The notes below the pieces were generated by a model. The model was not told the DNA's origin. It did not search any database and saw only the letters and a list, made by a program, of their open reading frames with translations. A stretch of DNA of 64,000 bases, from NCBI GenBank assembly GCA_016713905.1, contig JADJOE010000001.1:423501-487500 (forward strand), written 5' to 3'. The stretch is from Candidatus Vicinibacter proximus (GTDB lineage Bacteria > Bacteroidota > Bacteroidia > Chitinophagales > Saprospiraceae). Positions 55,768 to 64,000 of the stretch are shown here, one piece after another; the first letter of the stretch is position 1; every line of letters begins with the position of its first letter. The position numbers were made by a program, and so were the translations under genes.

Positions 55768-56685
55768 TCAGGAAATAAAGCGGATATTTCTTTGAAAATT
55801 TCCCTTTCCTGCTCTTTTAATGGGTGATTCGAATGATAATTTATTCCAGGTTTCATCTGAAATTTCTAACCATTCTGATAAAGTCAGGTCCAATAAATCT
55901 TGATTTGGTTTGAAATCTTCAACCTTTGAGGGGACAGAAAAGCGGTTCCACGGGCACACTTCCTGACAAATATCACATCCGAAAATCCAGTTTTCCATTT
56001 TGGGTCTGAATTCTTCCGGAATGGCATTTCTTAACTCAATAGTAAGGTAGGAAATGCATTTTGAGGCATCCAACAGATAACCATCCTGATGAATTGCACC
56101 GGTTGGACAAGCATCGATACATCTTTTACAAGTTCCACAATGATCCCTTATGGACTGGGAATATTCAAACTCCAAATCCGTAAGAATGCAGCTTAGAAAA
56201 TAATAAGAACCCTTTTTTGGATTTATGTTAAGTGTGTTTTTGCCATTCCAACCAATTCCAGCTTTTTCTGCCCAAATTCTTTCCATTATTGGACCCGAAT
56301 CAACAAATGCCCGGATTTGAATATCTCCATATAAAACCTTCAGGTATGCAATCAATTTTTTGCATTGTTTTTTAATGACCTTATGGTAATCCTTCCCGAA
56401 AGCATATTTTGATATTTTTGGTTTATTTGGTTTAGATTCTTGTGTGGGTTGATCATAATTCATGCTCAACACAATGACAGATTTGCACCCTGGTAAAAGC
56501 AATGTTGGGTCGGTGCGTAAGTCAAAATAACGCTCCATGTAATGCATTTCACCATGATAATTTTTATTCAACCACTCTTCAAGTTGTTTTGATTCCTTGT
56601 CTAATTTTTGCGCCTTAACAATACCTATTTGGTCAAAACCTAATTGTAAGGCCTTTTCATGTAAGAGCGATTTATTGATTTTCAC
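55768..56685 (-). CDS. queG: epoxyqueuosine reductase
   Basis: The 305-residue enzyme has KAGIGWNGKNTLNINPKKGSYYFLSCILTDLE and two 4Fe-4S motifs, CGTCKRCIDACPTGAI and CDICQEVCPWNRF. These are typical of QueG, the cobalamin-dependent enzyme that completes queuosine in tRNA wobble position 34. Length is slightly short, consistent with lacking the C-terminal HEAT extension of some homologues. It is monocistronic between sdhB and the outer-membrane protein terminator. Confidence 0.93.
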   Translation of the reverse strand: MKINKSLLHEKALQLGFDQIGIVKAQKLDKESKQLEEWLNKNYHGEMHYMERYFDLRTDPTLLLPGCKSVIVLSMNYDQPTQESKPNKPKISKYAFGKDYHKVIKKQCKKLIAYLKVLYGDIQIRAFVDSGPIMERIWAEKAGIGWNGKNTLNINPKKGSYYFLSCILTDLEFEYSQSIRDHCGTCKRCIDACPTGAIHQDGYLLDASKCISYLTIELRNAIPEEFRPKMENWIFGCDICQEVCPWNRFSVPSKVEDFKPNQDLLDLTLSEWLEISDETWNKLSFESPIKRAGKGNFQRNIRFIS

Positions 56686-56740
56686 GGGTTAATTTGTGGA
56701 GTAAAAATAAGGCAGTTAATGACATTCTATCTTAAAATAA

Positions 56741-56768
56741 AAAAAGCCCGCAATCATCATTGCAGGCT
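56741..56768 (-). terminator. terminator of the sigma/anti-sigma/outer-membrane protein operon
   Basis: On the minus strand, AGCCTGCAAT pairs with ATTGCGGGCT (10-base stem with one mismatch, four-base loop) and is followed by T7. It lies about 50 bases beyond the stop at 56818. Confidence 0.85.
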
Positions 56769-56817
56769 TACCACATTTAGAAGAAAGTAAAACGATACCT
56801 TAAATTTTATAAGAGAA

Positions 56818-57732
<915 letters not shown>

Positions 57733-57765
57733 ATTTTCAGATTTATGATTAAAATTTTAAATAAA

Positions 57766-58632
57766 TTATTTAGTAGTAAAAGACAATGACTTTGACATTT
57801 CAAAAGCTTCGCTTTTAAAATCTACTGCAATAGTCGTTTTATGTTGAGATTCTGATTCTTTAATTGTGAGTGTATTGTCCGTCCATTCACTTGTCTTTTT
57901 GGATAGCATATTAAAGATTCCCTTTCTAATTGTCTTACCCAGTGACTGGGCTTGATCGCCTTCCAATGCCAAGTCTTTGTTTATATTGCTCTCAACTGGG
58001 GCATTTCTGGTCTCTAAAACATTGTCTTTGAAATTATCAGTTTCATTATTTTTAATTTCCGAATCGTTGACGACAACATCTTTAGAAATGAAGTTTTCGG
58101 TAGTGTCTATTGTGGATGCAACTTGTGAATTAAACTCAATATTTTGATGATCTTTTTCTACTGTGGATAATGATGAAAGTTTATTTGGTTTTTCATTAGG
58201 TAACTTGATTTTGTTATTGAGTATTTTGGTACCGATATTATTTTGGTGTGAAATGATTTCTTGTTGGCTAATAAGATTGGTATCAGCGTTTAAATCAGTT
58301 TCGGAATCATTGATTTGTTCAATGACCGATCCCTGGTTGGACAACAGAGGACTAATTTCTTGCATTGGATTGTTGGTAAAATAAGGAGAACTGGATGTAT
58401 TGTTTTGATAATAATAAAACAGTCCAATGCCAAGAATTAAAGAAGCAGCGGCATAATAGTATTTGAAAGGTGATGAAAAGAATAGTTTATATGTTTTACC
58501 AGACTCCTTTTTATTTAAAGGAAAGGACTTATCCAGGATTTTATCAATGAGCTCTGCAGGAGGTGTCCTTTGATCAAGTTCCGTTTTATGCAGTTGTATA
58601 CATTCTTTGAGTCGATCTTTCATAATTTTCAT
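57766..58632 (-). CDS. single-pass membrane protein, putative anti-sigma factor
   Basis: The 288-residue protein (start at 58632, or ATG 58623) overlaps the end of the sigma gene by 47 bases. It has a cytoplasmic N-terminal segment (MKDRLKECIQLHKTELDQRTPPAELIDKIL), one membrane helix (about 56-75, YYYAAASLILGIGLFYYYQ) and a long polar Asn/Ser/Gln-rich periplasmic region. Topology and coupling to an ECF sigma factor are those of an anti-sigma regulator, but no named anti-sigma domain is recognised. Confidence 0.65.
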   Translation of the reverse strand: MKIMKDRLKECIQLHKTELDQRTPPAELIDKILDKSFPLNKKESGKTYKLFFSSPFKYYYAAASLILGIGLFYYYQNNTSSSPYFTNNPMQEISPLLSNQGSVIEQINDSETDLNADTNLISQQEIISHQNNIGTKILNNKIKLPNEKPNKLSSLSTVEKDHQNIEFNSQVASTIDTTENFISKDVVVNDSEIKNNETDNFKDNVLETRNAPVESNINKDLALEGDQAQSLGKTIRKGIFNMLSKKTSEWTDNTLTIKESESQHKTTIAVDFKSEAFEMSKSLSFTTK

Positions 58633-59161
58633 TTTTTTTTAAAATTTCAACCAACTTTTGTTTGGCCCTTAAATATTGACTTCTTGATGTTGCATTTGCT
58701 ATCCCCAGCATCTGGCTTATTTCTTCGTGGGAAAAATCTTCTATGGCATACATCGTAAAAACAATTCTGTATTTTTCCGGCAGCAGACTAAGAGATGACA
58801 TTATTTTATTAAGATTATTTTCAAACTCTTCCTCATTTACCAAATTTTCTTCATCATTCATGTTTATAAGGACAGGCGTATTTTCTATGTCTTCAAATCT
58901 CAATTTTTTCTTTTTTTCAATTGACTGAAGGCATGTGTTCACGCAAATTCTTTTAATCCATGCTGGCAATAATCCTTCCTGATCCAATTGACCTATGTTC
59001 TGGAAAATCTTGACAAAAGCCTCCTGCAAGACATCCAGAGCATCGTGCTCATGATTCATCATTCTCAGACAAAGGTTGTACATGGGTTTACTGAATTGAT
59101 CATACAATTCCCTGCACGCTCTCTGGTCGGCTCTTTTTACTCTTTCTACAAGGGACTCCAT
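58586..59161 (-). CDS. ECF-type RNA polymerase sigma factor
   Basis: The 191-residue protein has sigma region 2 (RELYDQFSKPMYNLCLRMMNHEHDALDVLQEAFVKIFQNI and AWIKRICVNTCLQSI). Region 4 is a helix-turn-helix (LPEKYRIVFTMYAIEDFSHEEISQMLGIANATSRSQYLRAKQKL). It should direct transcription of a small regulon, probably including its own operon. It is first of three overlapping or closely spaced genes ending with an outer-membrane protein. Confidence 0.92.
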   Translation of the reverse strand: MESLVERVKRADQRACRELYDQFSKPMYNLCLRMMNHEHDALDVLQEAFVKIFQNIGQLDQEGLLPAWIKRICVNTCLQSIEKKKKLRFEDIENTPVLINMNDEENLVNEEEFENNLNKIMSSLSLLPEKYRIVFTMYAIEDFSHEEISQMLGIANATSRSQYLRAKQKLVEILKKNENYERSTQRMYTTA

Positions 59162-59289
59162 TTTGTTTGATTGTGGCTGTCTTGTAATATAAAGAGTCGC
59201 TTAATTATAAAACGTTGCAAAATAATTGAATTAAGTATGAAAAATTAAATTATAAACTTATAAATAATTGATATTCAATTATATAAAAT

Positions 59290-60054
59290 TTACCAGTGAT
59301 ATTCTTCACCATGTTTTTTTAACCATTTTTCAGCAGTCATATAGTCAGGCATCACCGATTCTACAAGATTCCAGTATGCTTTTGAATGGTTGTGGTGCAC
59401 CAGATGAGATAATTCGTGTATTATTATATAGTCAAGAATGAAATCAGGACACAACAAGAGTCTGGAAGAAAGACTAATGTTCTTGTTTGTACTACATGAT
59501 CCCCAATTGCTGTTATTGTTTCTTAATCTGATCGAGTTGATTTCCTGTTTAAAAAACTTTTCGTTGATAGATTGAACTCTTGATTTGACTCCATTTAAAT
59601 AGGTTGTAGACATAACTTTACTCATGATGTCGCTAATCATTTTTTGACTGGCTATGGAATCTAAATTTTTAGGAAGTTCAATAAAAATATTGGTCTTAAT
59701 TCTTTTTCCAACTCCATTTATTCTTTTATCAGATTCTGAAATGAAAATGGTAAATTCAGTTTGTCTGACTTGAAATTTTGAACCATTTTCATATACGCGC
59801 GGGCTATATTTTTTACTAAAGCTGGGATCTTTTGTGATTTTTTTATAAATCCATTCCTTTGCCCACAGGATATGCTGATCCTTTTGTCCACTGCTGGCAA
59901 TTATTGGAATTCGGACTATTGCTTTATTTTTGCCAAGAGAGACCCTTGCAGACATCCTGTATTCAAAGTGAATTTCAAGAGGTAATTCAAAATCAAGAAA
60001 TTTGATTTTTTGTATTTCTTTAAAAGGTTTTATTCTAAGCATATTTAAGTGCAA
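59290..60054 (-). CDS. YgjP/WLM-type M48-like metallopeptidase
   Basis: The 254-residue protein has the zinc motif HELSHLVHHNHSKAYW, with His213, Glu214, His217 and a third His at about 223. The upstream NSNWGSCSTNKNISLSSRLLLCPDFILDYIIIHE is characteristic of the YgjP family. No signal peptide is present, so it is cytoplasmic. The physiological substrate is unknown. Its start overlaps the serC stop by 20 bases (ATG at 60042 is an alternative), so it is the second gene of a serC operon. Confidence 0.9.
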   Translation of the reverse strand: MHLNMLRIKPFKEIQKIKFLDFELPLEIHFEYRMSARVSLGKNKAIVRIPIIASSGQKDQHILWAKEWIYKKITKDPSFSKKYSPRVYENGSKFQVRQTEFTIFISESDKRINGVGKRIKTNIFIELPKNLDSIASQKMISDIMSKVMSTTYLNGVKSRVQSINEKFFKQEINSIRLRNNNSNWGSCSTNKNISLSSRLLLCPDFILDYIIIHELSHLVHHNHSKAYWNLVESVMPDYMTAEKWLKKHGEEYHW

Positions 60055-61105
60055 AACTTTGCATTACCTCTACCAGAACTTCAACACTTTCTTTTTCCAA
60101 CGCATTGTATAAAGATGCCCTGAATCCCCCTACAGATCTATGTCCTGCAAGTCCAACACAACCCGCTTTTTTACATTCTTCAAGGAATAATGTTTCATAT
60201 TCTTTTTGTTTAGGAACAAAAACGACATTCATCCACGATCTGTCTTCTTTTAAAACAGTTCCTTCAAAACAAGGGTTATTGTCAATTTCATGATAAAGAA
60301 TTTCTGCTTTGAGCTGGTTTCGTTTTTCCATTGCCTCCAAACCGCCCATTTGTTTTATCCATCTCATGGTTAACATGGAAACATAAATAGGAAAAACTGG
60401 TGGGGTGTTATACATAGATCCCTTTTCAGCATGTGTTTTGTAGTTTAACATGGTCGGCAATATTCTTTGGGTTCTACCCAATAGATCTTTTCTTACTACA
60501 ACAAGCGTGACTCCTGCAGGGCCCATATTTTTTTGAGCACCGGCATAAATTAATCCAAAATCTTTTCCATCAATTTTTTTACTAAAGATGTCTGAAGACA
60601 TATCACAGACTATGGGAATTGCCGCCTTTGGAAATGTTTGAAATTGACTCCCATAAATGGTGTTATTGGATGTCAAATGAAGATAGGCCCCATCATTGGG
60701 AACAGCAAATCCTTTTGGTATTTGCCTAAAATAATCATTTTCCGAAGAAGCCAAAACCTCAACTTTTCCAAAATTTCTTGCTTCCTTAATGGCCAATGTT
60801 GCCCAAGTTCCTGTGTTTATGTAATATGCTTTCTCAGTTTCTCCGAGTAGATTCATTGGAACCATAAAAAATTGTGTGCTGGCTCCTCCGGAGAGAAATA
60901 ATACAGCATAATCATCATTCAGAGAGAGTAATTCTCGCACAAGTTGTTCTGCTTCAGCCATAACAGCTTCAAATTCCTTACTTCTGTGGGAAATCTCAAG
61001 TAAGGAAAGATCCATATTACTGAAATTAATTACTGAATCTGCTGCCTGTTTTAGAACCGATTGTGGCAGGATTGCAGGACCTGCGTAGAAATTGTGTTTT
61101 TTCAT
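60035..61105 (-). CDS. serC: phosphoserine aminotransferase
   Basis: The 356-residue PLP enzyme begins MKKHNFYAGPAILPQSVL. It has ISHRSKEFEAVM, LFLSGGASTQFFMVPMNLL, the PLP lysine region DFGLIYAGAQKNMGPAGVTLVV and the C-terminal GLAGHRSVGGFRASLYNA. It makes phosphoserine from phosphohydroxypyruvate in serine biosynthesis and also acts in pyridoxal phosphate synthesis in some bacteria. serA is not next to it, unlike in many Bacteroidota. A -7 element lies upstream at 61129-61136. Confidence 0.96.
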   Translation of the reverse strand: MKKHNFYAGPAILPQSVLKQAADSVINFSNMDLSLLEISHRSKEFEAVMAEAEQLVRELLSLNDDYAVLFLSGGASTQFFMVPMNLLGETEKAYYINTGTWATLAIKEARNFGKVEVLASSENDYFRQIPKGFAVPNDGAYLHLTSNNTIYGSQFQTFPKAAIPIVCDMSSDIFSKKIDGKDFGLIYAGAQKNMGPAGVTLVVVRKDLLGRTQRILPTMLNYKTHAEKGSMYNTPPVFPIYVSMLTMRWIKQMGGLEAMEKRNQLKAEILYHEIDNNPCFEGTVLKEDRSWMNVVFVPKQKEYETLFLEECKKAGCVGLAGHRSVGGFRASLYNALEKESVEVLVEVMQSFALKYA

Positions 61106-61128
61106 GCTTTACATTTAATATCCATTCG

Positions 61129-61136
61129 CAAAGTTA
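61129..61136 (-). promoter_or_regulatory. candidate -7 element of serC
   Basis: On the minus strand this reads TAACTTTG, matching TAnnTTTG, 23 bases before the serC ATG. No clear -33 box was found at the normal distance. Confidence 0.5.
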
Positions 61137-61409
61137 TGTATTGTTGCTTGATATAGAGTAGGATAAAGTTCAATTTTTACCAGAGTCAACAAATGTTCAG
61201 TTTATTAATCAAATTCCACTAATTTTATATAAAATTTTAGATGTGTCAAGGAGATTAAAATTTTCCACTATTCTCATGAGTGTAAGGCTAGAAAACTTTA
61301 CATGCAGAATGAATGAAATTAGTTATATCAAAGGTACACCTACAATCTGGCACGAAGAGACGCCTGAAATTATTTTATCCGTAACGGCATTAACCTAATT
61401 TTTAAGTCT
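61137..61409. other. intergenic region between divergent serC and the second giant gene
   Basis: About 270 AT-rich bases hold the upstream side of the serC promoter and must contain the start signals of the giant gene at 61410. I see no gene, and no TAnnTTTG element clearly placed for the plus-strand gene. Confidence 0.5.
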
Positions 61410-62525
61410 ATGAAGAAATACCGTTATAAAGTAACTTATAATATTGGGTTAGTTTTAGTTTTATCAGGACTTTTCGCCCTTTGTCTAAAGGCTCAATTGA
61501 AGAGTTTAAATAATAAGATTAATCTTCCAATTGGAATTGTGCAGGGTGGAACCTGTTGTTGTGGTAATTTTACAGAATTAAGTTTTCCAAATCTTGATTT
61601 TGAGGAGGGAACATCTCCACCTATTGGAGGATTTATCACCTATGGGTCAGGTTCGGTTTTTGCCGGATGGCGAGTAACACGCGCAACGATAGACCATGTG
61701 GAAGGAAGTCACGCCAATTTGGGAAATGGGAATCCGAATGGGGCAACTAATTTTATCGATTTGCATGGTTCTCCCGGTTTTGGTGGAATTTCCTACATGC
61801 TTACAGGACTTACGGCCGGAAATAATTATAGAATTGATTTTTGGACGGCTCAGAATGGAAGCGGACATAGTTCAACAGGTACCCTACAAATTGCAGGCGG
61901 GGCCTGGTTAGATGTTAGTTGGACAGTAACTATTTCCGGGGCAATTGCCTGGTTTAAGCAATCTTATATGTTTATAGCCCAAGGGCCTACAGCAGAAATG
62001 GAATTTAGCAGCGTGGGTGATTTGATTTATGCCGGGACTTTAGTAGATGATATTAAAATTTTTGAATGTCCGGCTGACAAGGAACAGCCCATGATCCTTA
62101 ATGAACCTCTTAATGAAATCTATTCTTGTCTCAAGGATGTACCTCCTCCTCCGGGATTGCAAATCAGTGATAATTGCGATCCTAATCCGGTCGTAAAAAT
62201 AAAGACCAGCACCCAAAAGATTGATGATTGTGAACAAATTCTTCTCAGAGAATGGACCATTACTGATAAATGCGGCAATACTAAAATCCTTAATCAGGAG
62301 ATAATTATTAAAGATGAAGAAGCTCCTAAAATTATTACGCCCCCAAAGGACAAAATTGTTGATTGTAAAACGCATAATAAAAATACATTTTTAAGCTGGG
62401 TTTCATCATCTGGCGGGGCTTCGGTCAAAGACAACTGTGGAAAGGTTTATTTCAGTGCCCAATATGACAGCATACCAACTAGGCCATGCGACACTATGAC
62501 AGTTTATTTTATAGCCACTAGATGA
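61410..62525 (+). CDS. N-terminal piece of second giant protein: signal peptide, carbohydrate-binding-like domain, HYR-like domains
   Basis: This 371-residue piece has a signal peptide (about 1-29) and a Cys cluster (TCCCGNF). A beta-sandwich of about 180 residues follows (LSFPNLDFEEGTSPP through GTLVDDIKIFEC), resembling DUF642/CBM-like domains with terminal VDDIKI. One HYR-like domain comes next (DKEQPMILNEP to IIIKDEEAPKI, with CGNTKI), then the start of another. The frame ends early: FIATR followed by a stop should read FIATDDCNNE if one A near 62520 is removed. Confidence 0.75.
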   Translation: MKKYRYKVTYNIGLVLVLSGLFALCLKAQLKSLNNKINLPIGIVQGGTCCCGNFTELSFPNLDFEEGTSPPIGGFITYGSGSVFAGWRVTRATIDHVEGSHANLGNGNPNGATNFIDLHGSPGFGGISYMLTGLTAGNNYRIDFWTAQNGSGHSSTGTLQIAGGAWLDVSWTVTISGAIAWFKQSYMFIAQGPTAEMEFSSVGDLIYAGTLVDDIKIFECPADKEQPMILNEPLNEIYSCLKDVPPPPGLQISDNCDPNPVVKIKTSTQKIDDCEQILLREWTITDKCGNTKILNQEIIIKDEEAPKIITPPKDKIVDCKTHNKNTFLSWVSSSGGASVKDNCGKVYFSAQYDSIPTRPCDTMTVYFIATR

Positions 62526-62853
62526 CTGTAATAATGAAACATATTTTTCAGCACATTACATTATTAGTGATACTGTTAAACCAATCTTATTAAACCAGCT
62601 CTCACTGTTCTACTTCAATGCTCTTCATTGGCCAGGGATTCTCTAAAAAGATGGCTGATGCAAAATGGGAAATGCAGAAGCAATTGATGAATGTTCCAAT
62701 CTAAAATGGAAAAATAATTTTAATGGAGATTCTTTTGCTTTAGATATTACCGTTGAATTTACAGCAACCGATCTTTGTGGTAATTTTATTAAAACATTCG
62801 CCTCTTTCAAACAATAGGATGCAAGTGATACCAGTGTTGTTCGTAAAGTATGT

Positions 62854-63468
62854 TTGTGGAGGAAAAGTATCGAAACAAGATACCCAAACTTATTTTTACC
62901 TGGCTGCGATAGTGTCGTGATTACAAATAATATTGGAGCTATAATTGATACAACTTTTATAAGACGCTTGACTTGTGATCGCAATCTTCCGGCAATCCAG
63001 CTGGAAATTTTAAATTCTCATCTGTCTTGTGATTCTGTAATAGTATATCTAAATCAATATGTAAAGCCAGATTCATCATTGATTATTCAATATGATTGCT
63101 TTTCATTGGATACTAGCTTTAATTATATAAGTTATCCGGATAAACCTTGTGATAGTGTAGTTATCATCCAAACAAACCCAGCCCTTAAAAATTATAATGA
63201 AAATATATTTTTTACATGTGATTCAAATGAAGTAAGAAAAGATAGTTCATTTTTAAAAACAAATATGGCTGTGATTCAATTAATTAATCTCTTTAAGTAT
63301 AACGCTAAAAAATTTACCTATAGAGATACTGCGATTTGTGGAATATTTTTATCATTTCAGGATACGGTGACAATCTCTACAAATTTCTGTGACAGCCTTG
63401 TAATAACCAGATTTTATCCCTTAAGCGAGATAGTAATTTTATCAAACACAGGACTTGTGATCCCTTAA
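62854..63468 (+). CDS. fragment of second giant protein: CDSVVI-type repeats
   Basis: This 204-residue piece has no real start of its own, and an in-frame TAG (62815-62817) lies just upstream. It contains successive units of roughly 40 residues built around CDS(V/I/L)(V/I)(I/V), often followed by a T-x-F segment and TCD: PGCDSVVITNN, SCDSVIVYLNQ, PCDSVVIIQTN, FCDSLVITRF. Such GCDS repeats occur in giant extracellular proteins of gliding Bacteroidota. The last codons are out of frame: removing the shift near 63450 gives NTRTCDPLKEGTFVYNLTNIFGCDSILIKE. Confidence 0.6.
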   Translation: MWRKSIETRYPNLFLPGCDSVVITNNIGAIIDTTFIRRLTCDRNLPAIQLEILNSHLSCDSVIVYLNQYVKPDSSLIIQYDCFSLDTSFNYISYPDKPCDSVVIIQTNPALKNYNENIFFTCDSNEVRKDSSFLKTNMAVIQLINLFKYNAKKFTYRDTAICGIFLSFQDTVTISTNFCDSLVITRFYPLSEIVILSNTGLVIP

Positions 63469-63580
63469 AGGAAGGAACCTTTGTCTATAATTTGACCAAT
63501 ATTTTTGGCTGTGACTCAATTTTAATCAAGGAAATTAGTCTGCAAAAGCAGATACCAGCATAATCCAAAAATTCACCTGC

Positions 63581-63808
63581 TTGGGAACTATTCCAAAGCA
63601 AGACACAATATATTTTCAAGTTAATGGAAAATGCGATTCTGTTGTAATTGTAAATTATCTCGATGCCAGCATTGATACATTATTTATAAACTCAAGAACA
63701 TGTGATCCAACTCAGGCAGGGATTAAGGTAGATCGATTTAATGGAGTTTATTGCGACAGTATAGTTGTTATTCGAACTCACTCTGGAAAAATCATATTTG
63801 GAATATAG
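63581..63808 (+). CDS. fragment of second giant protein: further CDSVVI-type repeats
   Basis: This 75-residue piece continues the repeats (KCDSVVIVNYLDASIDTLFINSRTCDPTQAG and YCDSIVVIRTHSGKI). It is entered through a one-A deficit at 63544-63547 and left through an extra T at 63797-63799. After that the sequence reads EYRITSTCFKDSVGMDTISLQSLYGCDSVIIREI to the window end. Confidence 0.55.
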   Translation: MGTIPKQDTIYFQVNGKCDSVVIVNYLDASIDTLFINSRTCDPTQAGIKVDRFNGVYCDSIVVIRTHSGKIIFGI

Positions 63809-64000
63809 AATAACATCCACTTGTTTCAAAGATTCTGTTGGTATGGATACAATATCCCTGCAATCTCTATATGGATGTGATAGTGTAATTATCCGAGAGA
63901 TTAAATACCTTCCTGTTAAGATTGAATGGACAATCGAGGATGTAAGTTGTTACCAAGCTCATGATGGTAAAATTATTTTAAATAATTTAAGGAATGTCAC

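Larger units (their letters stand above)
61410..64000 (+). pseudogene. second giant secreted HYR/CDS-repeat surface protein, disrupted and running off the window
   Basis: The ATG at 61410 gives a signal peptide (MKKYRYKVTYNIGLVLVLSG). After the first intact piece, homologous protein continues to base 64000 in shifting frames. Disruptions are an extra A near 62520, an indel near 62588-62595, a frame change near 62650-62680, an in-frame TAG at 62815-62817, a lost base near 63448-63452, A4 where A5 restores frame (63544-63547), and an extra T at 63797-63799. The rebuilt series is HYR-like domains, then CDSVVI-type repeats, then EDVSCYQAHDGKIILNN, the start of a SprB-like repeat. The intact form would be a very large exported protein; the end is outside the window. 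Decay is the simplest reading, consensus error the alternative. Confidence 0.7.

Overview
The window is chromosomal DNA from a member of the Bacteroidota, most likely a Saprospiraceae-type gliding or attached bacterium. The evidence is the AT-rich sequence, TAnnTTTG-type -7 promoter elements, the rpsF-rpsR-rplI cluster, TIGR02757, DUF6089 and DUF2723 proteins, and giant secreted proteins built from HYR-like repeats ending in a type IX secretion (T9SS) sorting domain. No rRNA, tRNA, CRISPR array, insertion sequence or phage gene was seen.

Layout. (1) 1-930: the 3' end of a cohesin-like/T9SS protein whose sorting domain loses its last ~15 residues and runs into unrelated sequence. (2) 1117-11155: remains of one giant secreted protein of about 3,300 residues. 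It has a signal peptide region, about 15 tandem HYR-like repeats, two extra domains nested inside repeats, a long Cys/Trp-rich region, a dockerin, a cohesin-like domain and a complete T9SS type A sorting domain. It is broken into six reading-frame pieces by at least eight small indels, several of them in homopolymers. A strong terminator follows. (3) 11211-12010: an AT-rich gene-free stretch. (4) 12011-61105: about 40 intact housekeeping and envelope genes. (5) 61410-64000: the 5' part of a second giant secreted protein (signal peptide, carbohydrate-binding-like domain, HYR-like domains, CDSVVI-type repeats, start of a SprB-like repeat). It is also broken by at least six frameshifts or stops and runs off the window.

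The central block holds short operons. Examples are an oxidoreductase with a TPR lipoprotein; a PUA-type rRNA methyltransferase with a small acidic protein; rpsF-rpsR-rplI behind a canonical promoter and closed by a terminator; a small membrane protein, an RluA-type pseudouridine synthase and ThiL; a DUF2723 protein-glycosylation-type membrane protein with RpiB and an M28 peptidase; two tandem POT peptide transporters; Ogt and Hpt; an ECF sigma factor, an anti-sigma-like protein and an outer-membrane protein; and SerC with a YgjP-type metallopeptidase. Single genes cover aconitase, MscL, a TonB-like transducer, a GMC oxidoreductase, a thioredoxin/TPR protein, UvrA, an OmpA/DUF937 protein, a BstA-like DinB protein, an SdhB separated from the rest of its complex, and QueG.

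The most notable pattern is that every frame disruption falls inside the giant surface-protein genes, while about 45 kb of ordinary genes show none. This points to decay or variation of these genes, or to consensus errors peculiar to multi-copy repeats. A second point is that the conserved CDS(V/I/L) core of the second giant protein matches the known Bacteroidota O-glycosylation sequon, in a window that also encodes a DUF2723 protein and a polyprenol-sugar-type glycosyltransferase. Two small membrane proteins of 41 and 46 residues, below usual ORF cut-offs, are also annotated.
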